A DNA stretch of 64,000 bases from Sphingomonas sp. 67-36 (GTDB taxonomy: Bacteria > Pseudomonadota > Alphaproteobacteria > Sphingomonadales > Sphingomonadaceae). Made by a program: the position numbers and the translations under genes. The notes under the pieces are model-generated. The model was given only the letters and a program-made list of their open reading frames with translations, ran no database searches and had not been told where the DNA came from. Below are positions 9,888-20,101 of the stretch, piece by piece (positions within the stretch are counted from its first letter, which is position 1; each line of letters begins with the position of its first letter). Location of the stretch: contig MKSU01000003.1 of NCBI GenBank assembly GCA_001897375.1, forward strand, positions 95,505 through 159,504, written 5' to 3'.

Positions 9888-10640
9888 ATGGGAGAGCAGG
9901 CAACGGCGAAGCCGCGATCCCTGGAGGGCAAGGTCGCGATCGTCACCGGCGGCGCACGCGGCATCGGTGCTGCGATCGCGCGCCGTCTCTCGCATGACGG
10001 CGCCTCGATCCTCATCACCTACAGCCGATCTGCCGGCGCCGCTGATGACCTGTGCGCCTCGCTGCCCGGCGATGCCTTCGCGATCGCGGCCGATGCGACG
10101 CTCCCTGCGAGCGCCAGGCAGGCCTTCGACGCGGCGACGGAACGGTTCGGCGGCGTCGATATCCTGATCGCCAACGCCGGCGTCGGCGCGCTGGCGCCCT
10201 TCGCCTCGACCACCGAGGAGATGTTCGACCGGCTCTTCGCCATCACCAAGGGGACGTTCTTCGCGATGCAGGAGGCTTCGTCGCGCCTGAGGGTTGGCGG
10301 CCGCATTGTCGGCATTTCAACGGGCCTGACGCGTAACTGGGCGCCGATGGGGGCGGCCTATGCGGGGTCGAAGGCGGCGGTGGAGCAGTTCGCCCGTTCG
10401 CTGTCGAAGGAGGTCGGCCCCCGAGGCATCACGGTCAACATGGTCCTGCCCGGCGTGGTGGAGACAGACATGACCAGCGCGATGCCGGACGCGATGCGGC
10501 AGGCCGCTGCGGCGCAGACGAGCTTCGGGCGGCTCGGCAGGCCCGATGACATCGCGGACGTGGTCGCCTTCCTCGCCAGCGATCAGGCGCGGTGGATCAC
10601 CGGCCAGATGATCGTGGCCAACGGAGGCAGCGCGCCGTGA
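9888..10640 (+). CDS. Short-chain dehydrogenase/reductase
   Basis: 250 residues, classical SDR size. NAD(P)-binding TGGARGIGAAIARRL at about 21-35, NAGVGA at about 98-103, active-site Ser in ISTGLTR and YAGSK (Tyr-x-x-x-Lys) near 162-166, then the usual PG...ET segment. GAGGAAG precedes the ATG by about 4 nt. First gene of an operon with an extradiol dioxygenase and a C-C hydrolase, so it may oxidise a dihydrodiol or an alcohol side chain to the substrate of the dioxygenase. The exact reaction is unknown. Confidence 0.88.
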   Translation: MGEQATAKPRSLEGKVAIVTGGARGIGAAIARRLSHDGASILITYSRSAGAADDLCASLPGDAFAIAADATLPASARQAFDAATERFGGVDILIANAGVGALAPFASTTEEMFDRLFAITKGTFFAMQEASSRLRVGGRIVGISTGLTRNWAPMGAAYAGSKAAVEQFARSLSKEVGPRGITVNMVLPGVVETDMTSAMPDAMRQAAAAQTSFGRLGRPDDIADVVAFLASDQARWITGQMIVANGGSAP

Positions 10641-10656
10641 CACCAGGAGGGACATT

Positions 10657-11538
10657 ATGATCGAGAGCCTCGGATACGTCGGCTTCGGAGTGGCCGATGC
10701 CGACGCCTGGACGCGCTTCGCCACCGACGTGCTGGGCCTGATGCCCGCGACCTCCCCCGCTGGCGCGACGCGGTTCCGCACCGACAGCATGGCATGGCGC
10801 ATTGCCCTCGAGGAAGGGCCGGACGACATCGTCTACGCTGGATACGAACTCGCCGATGCGGCCATGCTGGAGACGGCGAGGAGGAAGCTGGCCGATGCCG
10901 GCGTCGGGTTCGAGGAAGCGGATGCGGCGCTTCTGCGCGAGCGCGGCGTGACCGGACTGATCACGTGCAAGGATCCGGATGGTCTGCGCGTCGAACTCTA
11001 CTATGGACCGACCGAACGGCAGGAATCGCCGTTCACATCGTCGGTCGGTATCAGCGGGTTCGTCACGGCCCAGCAGGGCCTGGGCCACATCGTCCTCGGG
11101 ACGAAGGACGTGGCCGCTTCCAGGGCGTTCTACTGCGACCTGCTGGGATTCCGGCTGTCGGACATCATCCGCATGCAGGTCTCGCCCGAGCATGGGCTCG
11201 ACCTCGAATTCTACCATTGCAACGCACGGCATCACACGCTGGCTCTGATCCCGGCGCCGATGCCGAAACGCATGCACCACTTCATGCTTCAGGCGAACAC
11301 ACTGGACGAGGTGGGCTTCGCGTTGGACCGGGCCGCGAAAGCCGGGGCGCCGATCGCGCAGACGCTGGGGCGCCACACCAACGATCGCATGGTCTCCTTC
11401 TATGCGCAGACGCCGTCCGGCTTCGAGGTCGAGTTCGGCTGGGGCGCGGACGAGGTGGACGAGAGCACGTGGCGCGTGTCGCGGCACGAGAAGATGAGCA
11501 GCTGGGGTCACAAGCGACCGTCGGCGGCGAATGCCTGA
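10657..11538 (+). CDS. Type I extradiol dioxygenase, BphC-like (second copy)
   Basis: 293 residues, two VOC domains. Fe(II) ligands H144 (GLGHIVL), H208 (RMHHFML) and E259 (FEVEFGWG) almost coincide with BphC numbering (146/210/260). AGGAGGG lies 6 nt before the ATG. Similar in plan to the 1493 enzyme but clearly diverged from it, so this is not a recent tandem duplication. The downstream C-C hydrolase starts 12 nt after its stop; the pair is the classical BphC-BphD arrangement for catechols with a bulky side chain. Confidence 0.92.
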   Translation: MIESLGYVGFGVADADAWTRFATDVLGLMPATSPAGATRFRTDSMAWRIALEEGPDDIVYAGYELADAAMLETARRKLADAGVGFEEADAALLRERGVTGLITCKDPDGLRVELYYGPTERQESPFTSSVGISGFVTAQQGLGHIVLGTKDVAASRAFYCDLLGFRLSDIIRMQVSPEHGLDLEFYHCNARHHTLALIPAPMPKRMHHFMLQANTLDEVGFALDRAAKAGAPIAQTLGRHTNDRMVSFYAQTPSGFEVEFGWGADEVDESTWRVSRHEKMSSWGHKRPSAANA

Positions 11539-11550
11539 GGGGAGGGAACG

Positions 11551-12390
11551 ATGAGCGAACGCGAGATCACCAGCAACTTCGTCGACGTCGACGGACTGAG
11601 GCTGCACTGGAACGAAGTAGGCGAGGGGCCTGTGCTGATATTCCTCCACGGCGGCGGTCCAGGCTCGTTCGGACTGAGCAACTACAGCCGCAACATGCAG
11701 GCGTTCGCCGACCGCTACCGCGTGATCGCGCTCGACCTGCCCGGCTACGGCCAGTCCTCGAAGCCGCGCATCCGCGAGCCGCTGTGGGGCTTCATGGCAA
11801 AGGCGCTCGCAGGCTTCATCGACGCCATCGGCGTCGGCAAGGCGCACCTCGTCGGCAACTCGGCCGGCGGTGCCACCGCGCTGAAATGTGCGCTCGACTT
11901 CCCCGATAAGGTCGACCGGCTGGTCATGATGGGGCCGGGCGGCGGCTACGCCACCCTGTCGCCCAGCCCGAGCGAAGGCATCAAGCAGCTCGTCACCTTC
12001 TACATGCCGCCTGGCCCGTCGATGGAGCGGCTGAAGAGTTTCATCGGGCACCTCGTGTTCGATCCCTCGCAGATCACCGACGACGTGCTCGAGGAGCGGC
12101 TGCGCGTGGCCACCGACCCCGAGACCGCCGAGAACTTCCCGTTGCGTTTCCGTCCGGGAGATCCGACCCCGATCGAGGAGCTGTGGCGCGAGCGGATCGA
12201 CCGCCTGCCGCACGAGACGCTGATCATCTGGGGACGCGAGGATCGGGTGAATCCGCTCGATCAGGGCATGATCCTGATGCGCCAGATTCCCAATGCTCGG
12301 CTGCTCGTCTTCCCCAAGTGCGGGCACTGGGCTCAGTGGGAAAAGGCGGATGAGTTCAACCGCGCGGTCGGCGACTTCCTGGACGCCTGA
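11551..12390 (+). CDS. Meta-cleavage product hydrolase (MhpC/BphD-type alpha/beta hydrolase)
   Basis: 279 residues. It cleaves the C-C bond of the 2-hydroxy-6-oxo-dienoate ring-fission product, yielding 2-hydroxypentadienoate and a carboxylic acid. Oxyanion HGGGPGS at about 33-39, nucleophile S104 in VGNSAGG, D231 (GREDRVNP) and H259 (CGHWAQWE) form the triad. GGGGAGGG lies about 6 nt before the ATG. The hydroxypentadienoate product would be consumed by the hydratase, aldolase and dehydrogenase encoded at 3605-6355. Last gene of the operon; a strong hairpin follows at 12414. Confidence 0.93.
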   Translation: MSEREITSNFVDVDGLRLHWNEVGEGPVLIFLHGGGPGSFGLSNYSRNMQAFADRYRVIALDLPGYGQSSKPRIREPLWGFMAKALAGFIDAIGVGKAHLVGNSAGGATALKCALDFPDKVDRLVMMGPGGGYATLSPSPSEGIKQLVTFYMPPGPSMERLKSFIGHLVFDPSQITDDVLEERLRVATDPETAENFPLRFRPGDPTPIEELWRERIDRLPHETLIIWGREDRVNPLDQGMILMRQIPNARLLVFPKCGHWAQWEKADEFNRAVGDFLDA

Positions 12391-12413
12391 CCGCGCGCCC
12401 GGATGGGAAACAA

Positions 12414-12446
12414 TGCTCGCCGCGCTCGCTTCGCGGCGAGCAATTT
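12414..12446 (+). terminator. Hairpin terminator after the hydrolase operon
   Basis: Perfect 11-bp inverted repeat (TGCTCGCCGCG, 7-nt loop, CGCGGCGAGCA), 23 nt after the hydrolase stop and followed only by a short ATTT. Strong stem but a weak T tract, so it could stop transcription in either direction. Confidence 0.65.
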
Positions 12447-12582
12447 CGCGTGCGTTCAATGGGATTTCATCATCGGACATTCCGATATGTGACATTCATA
12501 CTATCGACGTGACCGAGCCGTCTGATCGATGACAGTCCTCCCCAAAATACGGCGGAAAGCCGTTATGTCGGGGAGGTTTGTC

Positions 12583-13882
<1,300 letters not shown>

Positions 13883-14046
13883 ATCCCGATATCTGGCACT
13901 CCGCTTCGAACGGTCTGTGCGTTCGCTTGCGGTTACCGTGTGGTTCGTGGCGCGCCGTCATGCGCCCACTGTTGGCCATCGTCGAACCTTTTACCGCGCC
14001 AGCGCATGACCTGTAACCATCGACCCGCGATTTGCTGTCGGCCGTA

Positions 14047-14844
14047 CTACCGGAATGGCCGCTCGATGAGGTCGGTTTCGGCGCGGCATTCGCGGGCATC
14101 TGTGGCCGGCAGAGCCGCAAGCTCTGTACGGGCGGCATCCATATCGGCGCGGAACGCCGCGGAGCCGTTGAGTGCGGCGACGGTCGCCGCCGCCACCCGC
14201 GCCCCGGCGTCGACCGCCGAGGCATTGTGCGCCCCGCAGATCATCCGGCTTTCGCCATAGGCCCGCCCACGCGCGAGGATCGGGGTCGCCCGTTCCGGCA
14301 GCAATTGCGTGAGGACATAGGCCCAACTCCATCCCCAGACGGTGTGGCCAGAGGGATAATCGAAGCTGGTGACGAGTTCCGATTTCGGCTGACAGATCTC
14401 GCCCTTGTCGATCTGGAACGGGCGCAGCCTGCGATAGCGGTTCTTGACCGCTTCATTGATCGTTTGCCCGTCGACCAGTACGCGCATCATCAGCCGGTTG
14501 AGCTTCGGCGCGGTCTCCGGCGTCAGCGACTTGCCCGCCGCGCAAGAGAAGTCGCGCATCAGGTCGGTCGGCGCCAGCTTCACGTCGCTGGTTGCCAGTG
14601 CCCAGCGCGGGGTGCCACGCAGTTTGCGCGTTTCCCTGAATATCTTCCGGTCGAGTTGATAACGTTCGTCTCCCTTTTTCGGCGCTGGCGAGACGACCGC
14701 GGTGGCGTCGATCGCGCCGGGTAAGAGATAGCCGGCCGGAAGGTTTCGCGCCCAATCCGGCCGGTGGCTACCGTCCTGCCGGGCGACGGCCGCCGCTCCC
14801 CCGCCGAGAATCAGGACGGCCGCGACGATCGTCACCCCGCGCAT
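14047..14844 (-). CDS. PAP2 superfamily phosphatase (class A acid phosphatase-like), secreted
   Basis: 265 residues with an N-terminal signal or anchor segment (about 5-22). The three PAP2 motifs are visible: K-x6-RP in KNRYRRLRPF, PSGH in YPSGHTVWG, and SR-x5-H in SRMICGAH. The Asp that normally follows the third-motif His by four residues (SRx5Hx3D) is Ala here (HNASAVDAG). Its ATG overlaps the stop of the upstream TBDR gene (TGATG), so the two are translationally coupled. Probably releases phosphate from periplasmic esters linked to whatever the receptor imports. Confidence 0.85.
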   Translation of the reverse strand: MRGVTIVAAVLILGGGAAAVARQDGSHRPDWARNLPAGYLLPGAIDATAVVSPAPKKGDERYQLDRKIFRETRKLRGTPRWALATSDVKLAPTDLMRDFSCAAGKSLTPETAPKLNRLMMRVLVDGQTINEAVKNRYRRLRPFQIDKGEICQPKSELVTSFDYPSGHTVWGWSWAYVLTQLLPERATPILARGRAYGESRMICGAHNASAVDAGARVAAATVAALNGSAAFRADMDAARTELAALPATDARECRAETDLIERPFR

Positions 14845-17072
14845 CAGAAGCGGAACCCCGCCTGCACGCCATAGGTCATCGGGTCGCTCGGCGTGACGAG
14901 CAATGTGCCGCTGGATAGCGAGATATTGGTGGCAACCACTTTGTTCTCCAGATTACGCCAGAAGCCTTGGACGTAATATTTGTCGCCCGGCGCTTGATAG
15001 CGCAACGTCAGATCGGTGCGGGTGTAGCCGGGCTGACGATATTGCGCACCGACCGCCTGCGCCGTCATGAAATATTCGCTGCTGAGGCGTGAGCGTACCG
15101 ACGCCATCAGGCTGCCGCCATTGGCGAGCGGCAGCGTGTAGCTATATCCGGCGGTGGCGACGACGCGCGGCGCGCGGTCGAGCGGGCGTCCCTTGAAGTC
15201 CGGCGCGTTGCCCACGCCGAGCGGGAAGTAGCTCGCATATTCGGCATCGAGCCACGTGAAGGAGGCATCGACGCGGTTGCGTGGCGATGGGGTGATCGTC
15301 GTCTCCAACTCGACACCCTTCACCCGCGCGCGGGCCGCATTGGTGGTGAACTGACGCGGCGCGCCATTGTCATTGATGATCGATGAGACCTGAAGGTTGT
15401 CGTAATCATAGTAGAAAGCGCTGGCGTTCAGCCGTACCTTGTTGTCGGCGAAACGGGTCTTCAGACCCACTTCATATGCGGTCAGCGTTTCCGGCGCGTA
15501 GAACAAGTAGGTGCGCGTGCGCGGATTGGGGCAGTTGGGCGCTGTGGCAAGACAGCCGCCGTTGAAGCCGCCGCCCTTGTAACCCGTCGCGACCGAGGCA
15601 TAGAGAAGCGTGCGGTTGTCCAGATCATAATCGACCCCGACGCGCCAGGTCACCTTCTCCGACGAGGTTTCGGCATTGTTGGGCGAAAAGACGTCGGTCG
15701 CCGGATTGAAGTTCAGCGTCTTCTGCATGTAGGAGCCGCCGATGCGAGACTTTTTGTCATGCGACCAGCGCACGCCGCCGGTCAGATGCAGGCTGTCGGT
15801 GAGGTTCCACGTCGCCTGGCCGAACACCCCAATGGTCTCCGATTTCGTCGGCCCCTGCAGGAAGGCGTAATAGGGATAGGCCGGCAGGAGATTGAACAAC
15901 TCCAGTGCATTGTGCGAATCCTCGCGGAAGTAGTAGCCACCCGCCTGCGCCTTGATCGGACCGGAGCCGTCGGTCGCGACCCGCAATTCCTGCGACACCT
16001 GTTTGTAGAGGCCGGTAGCCAGCGAACGATAGGAGATACCCTGGAAACCGGTGGTGTCGGTATATTGCCTGAACTCGCGATAGGAGCCGAGATAGGTGAC
16101 CGCGAGACCCGAGAAGGCCCAGTTCAGTTCCCCGTCCACGCCCCAGGTGCTGCCGCGCCCGGCCATGTCGCCGACGGTGGCGAAATTGATCTGGCGCAAT
16201 TGCTCGGAGGACATGCCCTCGCCGACATATAGGCGATTGGTATATCCCGGTTGGCCCGCGGCGAGCGGCGCATAGTAATTCTTGCCCAGTACCTGGCCGA
16301 AGCCGTTGCCGCGCATCGAATTGTAATCGGCCCGGATCAGCAGGGTCAGGTCCGGCGAGAACTTGAACAGGGCCTGCCCGCGACCGGACCAGTTGCGCTT
16401 GAACGGATCGATCTTGTGCGGCGTGCCGACATTCTGGATCAGATAGCTGTCTCGCCCGTCATATGCGCCCGCGAAACGCAGCGACAGCAGATCGCTGACC
16501 GGCAGGTTGATCATCGCGTCGGCCTGAAGCGAATTGTAATTGCCGTAGCCGATGTTGCCGGCCGCCTCGAAATGATCCGATGGTCGGTTGGTGATGACGT
16601 TGATCAGGCCGGCGGTGGTGTTGCGGCCGTAAAGCGTGCCCTGCGGCCCCCGCAGCACCTCGACGCGCGCGATGTCGTAGAAACTCACCTCCTGCGCTTG
16701 CGGCCGGGCAAGATAGACGCCGTCGAGCAGGAAGGCGGCGGAGGGGTCACCTTTTTCGGTATTGTCGCTGGAGGATACACCGCGAATGGTGATCTGAAGC
16801 CCGTTGTTGCGGACGATCGACAGGCTCGGCACCTGATCGTCGAGCCGCGTGGGGTTGGTGATACCGGAATTGCGCAGGGCATCGCCGTCGATAGCTGACA
16901 GCGCAATCGGTGTTTTGGAGGCCAGGCTGGTAACGCGCTGGGCAGTAACGACGATATCCCCATTCGCGACGGCATCGCCAGCTGTTCCGCCCGGCGCTTC
17001 CTGCGCAAGTGCCGGCGTTCCGATCACGATAGCGGTTACGAGAACGACGCGCGAGATTCCCTTCAGAGTCAT
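14844..17072 (-). CDS. TonB-dependent outer-membrane receptor
   Basis: 742 residues. Signal peptide 1-23 (ending ALAQEA), TonB-box-like DIVVTAQRV near 39-47, plug domain about 50-170 with VLRGPQGTLYGRNTTAGLINV, then a 22-strand barrel ending in the aromatic-terminated GVQAGFRF. GGGGGAGGAAG immediately before the ATG is a strong ribosome site. It shares a divergent 156-bp gap with the sulfatase gene, and a 16-bp LacI-type operator (17127-17142) sits 55 bp upstream of the start. By context it imports a sulfated or glycosidic oligomer; FecA/CirA-like Pfam architecture, not a SusC/SusD pair. Confidence 0.93.
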   Translation of the reverse strand: MTLKGISRVVLVTAIVIGTPALAQEAPGGTAGDAVANGDIVVTAQRVTSLASKTPIALSAIDGDALRNSGITNPTRLDDQVPSLSIVRNNGLQITIRGVSSSDNTEKGDPSAAFLLDGVYLARPQAQEVSFYDIARVEVLRGPQGTLYGRNTTAGLINVITNRPSDHFEAAGNIGYGNYNSLQADAMINLPVSDLLSLRFAGAYDGRDSYLIQNVGTPHKIDPFKRNWSGRGQALFKFSPDLTLLIRADYNSMRGNGFGQVLGKNYYAPLAAGQPGYTNRLYVGEGMSSEQLRQINFATVGDMAGRGSTWGVDGELNWAFSGLAVTYLGSYREFRQYTDTTGFQGISYRSLATGLYKQVSQELRVATDGSGPIKAQAGGYYFREDSHNALELFNLLPAYPYYAFLQGPTKSETIGVFGQATWNLTDSLHLTGGVRWSHDKKSRIGGSYMQKTLNFNPATDVFSPNNAETSSEKVTWRVGVDYDLDNRTLLYASVATGYKGGGFNGGCLATAPNCPNPRTRTYLFYAPETLTAYEVGLKTRFADNKVRLNASAFYYDYDNLQVSSIINDNGAPRQFTTNAARARVKGVELETTITPSPRNRVDASFTWLDAEYASYFPLGVGNAPDFKGRPLDRAPRVVATAGYSYTLPLANGGSLMASVRSRLSSEYFMTAQAVGAQYRQPGYTRTDLTLRYQAPGDKYYVQGFWRNLENKVVATNISLSSGTLLVTPSDPMTYGVQAGFRF

Positions 17073-17126
17073 CTTCCTCCCCCTTTTGGTATGTGATTCT
17101 TCCCGGCACGATTCCGTAAGCGAAAA

Positions 17127-17142
17127 TTGATAGCGTTGTCAA
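17127..17142. promoter_or_regulatory. LacI-type operator, site A
   Basis: TTGATAGCGTTGTCAA, an imperfect palindrome in the divergent TBDR/sulfatase gap. It matches two further copies at 20086 and 23580 (consensus close to TTGRCARCGYTGTCAA), each 52-63 bp upstream of a start codon in the same locus. The central CG step and symmetric halves are typical of LacI/GalR-family sites. Confidence 0.75.
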
Positions 17143-17228
17143 ATATACTGGACGCAGCCCTTGGTAACGCCGTAAACGAGTGGAAGACTGCGCCGGCAGC
17201 GAGGCGCGGGAATCAGGAGAGGAAATCA

Positions 17229-18599
17229 ATGGATCGCAGGCGGTTTCTGAGCGCGGCGGGCGGTGTCGCCGCTGCGGGTCTGGCGGCTCCGGCGCTGGCC
17301 CGGACGGGTGGACGGCCCAATTTCATCGTCATTTATGTCGACGACATGGGCTATGGCGATATCGGGCCCACCGGCGGGCGCACGATCCGCACCCCCAATA
17401 TCGATCGCATGGCGCGTCAGGGGATGACGCTCACCGATTATTACGCCCCGGCCAACCTCTGCACGCCGTCGCGCGCGGGCTTCCTCACCGGCCGCTATCC
17501 GATCCGCACCGGGCTCGGCAAAGGCGTGATCCTCCAGAACGACAAGCGCGGCCTGCCGCTGTCGGAGGTGACGATCGCGGAGGCGCTGAAGCCGGCCTAT
17601 GCCACGGCGCTGATCGGGAAATGGCATCTGGGCCATGTCGCGCCTTCCTGGCCCCCGATGCAGCATGGCTTCGACCTCTTCTATGGCTTGCCCTACAGTC
17701 ACGATATGCTGCCGCTCGCGCTCTATGAGGGGACAGCGCAGGGGATGACGCAGCAGCCAGTGGATTATCCGCAGCTCCAGCAGCAATTCTATGCCCGTGC
17801 CGAACGCTTCATCGACGACAATCGCGAGCGCCCGTTCTTCCTCGCGCTGACCCTGAGCGCGCCGCACCTGCCCAATTATCCCAACCCCGCCTTCGCCGGG
17901 AAATCGGCCGCCGGGGCCTATGGCGATTGCGTGATGGAGATCGACTCGATCGTGGGGCGGCTGATCGACAAGCTCGAATCGAGCGGGCTGGCGCGCAACA
18001 CTTTGGTGGTCTTCACCTCGGACAACGGGCCGTGGTTCGAGGGCTCGTCGGGCGGGCTGCGCCAGCGCAAGGGCGGGGGCGGCTATGATGGCGGCTCGCG
18101 CGTGCCGTTCGTCGCGTGGCGGCCGGGCGTGATCCCTGCCGGGCGGCGCTGCAACTCGATCGCGATGGGGATCGATTTTCTGCCGACGCTCTGCGCCATG
18201 GCTGGGCTGCCCAACCCGGCCGGGGTGGAACTGGACGGGCTGGACATCTCCGCCGTGCTGACGCGCGGCGCGGCCTCTCCGCACGACGAGTTGCTGCTGT
18301 TCAACAACGAGGACATCGCCGCAATCCGCACGCAGCAATGGTCCTATGTCGTCGCCGATTATTACCTCAGCTACTTCCTCTCGACCGAAAAGCGCGGCTA
18401 TCCCCAACTCTACGACACGCGTGACAAGTCGCAGGATTACAGCGTCGCCTCGCTCCATCCCGACGTGGTGAAGGCGATGGCCGCGCGGCTTGCGCGAGCG
18501 CAGGCGAAGTTCGACCCGATGCGCACCGGTCCCAAGAGCGGCATCATCCGCCTGCCGCCCGAATGGAAGGAGCACATCCCCGAAATGTGGCGGGATTGA
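17229..18599 (+). CDS. Sulfatase (type I, formylglycine-dependent), Tat-exported
   Basis: 456 residues from ATG 17229 (AGGAGAGGAAA upstream). Twin-arginine signal RRRFLSAAGG at 3-12 followed by an Ala-rich core. The sulfatase signature C78-T-P-S-R82-A-G carries the cysteine converted to formylglycine; metal ligands D38/D39 in VDDMGYGD and the later TSDNGPW segment are present. Hydrolyses an aryl or carbohydrate sulfate ester in the periplasm. It is divergent from the TBDR gene and shares operator site A, which links desulfation with uptake. The anaerobic or FGE maturase needed for the formylglycine is not encoded in the window. Confidence 0.92.
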   Translation: MDRRRFLSAAGGVAAAGLAAPALARTGGRPNFIVIYVDDMGYGDIGPTGGRTIRTPNIDRMARQGMTLTDYYAPANLCTPSRAGFLTGRYPIRTGLGKGVILQNDKRGLPLSEVTIAEALKPAYATALIGKWHLGHVAPSWPPMQHGFDLFYGLPYSHDMLPLALYEGTAQGMTQQPVDYPQLQQQFYARAERFIDDNRERPFFLALTLSAPHLPNYPNPAFAGKSAAGAYGDCVMEIDSIVGRLIDKLESSGLARNTLVVFTSDNGPWFEGSSGGLRQRKGGGGYDGGSRVPFVAWRPGVIPAGRRCNSIAMGIDFLPTLCAMAGLPNPAGVELDGLDISAVLTRGAASPHDELLLFNNEDIAAIRTQQWSYVVADYYLSYFLSTEKRGYPQLYDTRDKSQDYSVASLHPDVVKAMAARLARAQAKFDPMRTGPKSGIIRLPPEWKEHIPEMWRD

Positions 18600-18733
18600 C
18601 GCGGACAGAGCCGGTGCCAGCGGTCAGCCGCGCTCCCGCGTGAAGGCCACGGCGCGAATAGTGCGGGCGGGTGAGGGGGTGATCCCAAACCCGCCCTGTC
18701 TCGATCGATGCGATCGTGAGATGTGTGGGCCAT

Positions 18734-18753
18734 CCACCGTCAAATGACGGTGG
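18734..18753. terminator. Hairpin between convergent sulfatase and permease genes
   Basis: Near-perfect 9-bp inverted repeat (CCACCGTCA / TGACGGTGG) with almost no spacer, overlapping the permease stop codon in the convergent gap. No T tract on either side. Likely a bidirectional terminator or 3'-end-stabilising hairpin. Confidence 0.45.
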
Positions 18754-20023
18754 CGGCTTGGCCGGCGGGTTCTTCCGCCCCTTGCGGCAGGCGCGCGCGA
18801 CCAGCCAGGTACGCGAAACCGCACAGGGCGAGGTAGCATAGCGCCGGCAGGATGAAGGAATGGCGATAGCCAGCCGCATCGGAGATTGCGCCCGCCGCGA
18901 GCGGAAGAAGCGCGCCGCCGACAATGGCGGTGCATAACAGGCCGGAGGTCGCTTCGTCGCCCGCGCTGGATCGCTCGAGCGTCAGGGTGAAGATGGCGGG
19001 GAAAGCGATCGAGTTGCACAGCCCGACCGCAAGCGCCGCATAGCCGCCGATACCGCCGCCGACGAGAAAAACCGTGACGCATAGCAACGCCGCTGTCGCA
19101 GTAGCGATGGCGAGCAGACGGCTTGCCGGGAACGAGATCATCAGCCCGGCCCCCGCGAAGCGGCCGATCATCGCCCCAAGCCAGTAAAGAGTGACGAAAT
19201 AGCCCGCCTGCTGCAGCGGTATATTCCATATGTCGGGGGCGTGGAGGAACAACGCCATCTGCGTGCCGATCGACACTTCCGCGCCGACATAGAGAAAAAT
19301 CGCGGCAGCGCCGAGCATCGCCCAGCGCGAGGCCAGCGCGGTGCGTATCGTCATGGTGATCGAAAGCCCGGGCGCCGCGGGCGGCGCGGCCGTCTCGATC
19401 CGGCGGCGCATCGCCCAGATGAAAATACCGAGCAGTGCGATCAGCACGGCGATGAGCAGGAAAGCGCTGTCGATCGACGACAGGGCGTCGCGACGAGCGC
19501 CCGCGCTCAATGCCTCGCCCGGCGCCGCCTCCAGCCCGCGCAGCAGCAGGCTAGCGCCGACCAGCGGGCCGAGCACGGTGCCGAGTGAGTTGAACGCCTG
19601 CGCGAGCGTCAGACGGAAATGGCGGCGCTCCAGCGTGCCGAGCGCGGCGGCGAGCGGGTTGGCGGCCACCTGAAGTATGGTGATGCCGGTGGCGATGATG
19701 AACAGGCCAAGCAGCACGCCTTCATATCTCGCGAGATTACTCGCCAGCAAGATAACGATGCAGCCCGAAGCCATCAGTGCCAGCGCCATGATGATCGCGC
19801 GCACCTGACGCAGCCGGGCCACCAGCAGGCTCGCGGGAAGCGAGGTCAGAGCATAGGCGATGAAGAATGCGAAGGCGCTCAATTGCGCTTCAACATTGCT
19901 CAGGCTGAAGATGCTTTTCACCGCCGCGACGAGCGGGTCGACCAGTGACGTGATGAATCCCCAGCCGAAGAAAAGCGCTGTCACCGCCGCGAAGGCGCCG
20001 CTGGCGGATGCGGATTTGGACAT
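18740..20023 (-). CDS. MFS sugar permease, FucP-like
   Basis: 427 residues with about 12 hydrophobic segments. The N-terminus (FFGWGFITSLVDPLVAAVKSIFSLS) matches the FucP/GluP fucose-glucose/galactose:H+ symporter group, which imports monosaccharides across the inner membrane. ATG 20023 has GGGAGAG 6 nt upstream and starts just before the first helix; the open frame extends 26 codons further without hydrophobicity. Operator site B (20086-20101) lies 63 bp upstream. Gene order lacI-fucP on the same strand suggests partial co-transcription, with fucP also having its own promoter. Confidence 0.88.
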   Translation of the reverse strand: MSKSASASGAFAAVTALFFGWGFITSLVDPLVAAVKSIFSLSNVEAQLSAFAFFIAYALTSLPASLLVARLRQVRAIIMALALMASGCIVILLASNLARYEGVLLGLFIIATGITILQVAANPLAAALGTLERRHFRLTLAQAFNSLGTVLGPLVGASLLLRGLEAAPGEALSAGARRDALSSIDSAFLLIAVLIALLGIFIWAMRRRIETAAPPAAPGLSITMTIRTALASRWAMLGAAAIFLYVGAEVSIGTQMALFLHAPDIWNIPLQQAGYFVTLYWLGAMIGRFAGAGLMISFPASRLLAIATATAALLCVTVFLVGGGIGGYAALAVGLCNSIAFPAIFTLTLERSSAGDEATSGLLCTAIVGGALLPLAAGAISDAAGYRHSFILPALCYLALCGFAYLAGRARLPQGAEEPAGQAATVI

Positions 20024-20085
20024 GATCTCTCCCGCGCGGCGGACAATTCTGGAAGCGCACCGCTTTCCGACCGATATCTCCCGCG

Positions 20086-20101
20086 GTGGCAGCGCTGTCA
20101 A
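20086..20101. promoter_or_regulatory. LacI-type operator, site B
   Basis: GTGGCAGCGCTGTCAA, second copy of the locus palindrome, overlapping the lacI stop codon and 63 bp upstream of the permease ATG. Right half GCTGTCAA is identical to site C. Confidence 0.72.

Noticed and set aside
18734-18753. IS-type terminal repeat
   Set aside because: The short perfect repeat lies in a convergent gene gap and overlaps a stop codon; there is no transposase or target duplication, so a terminator is simpler.
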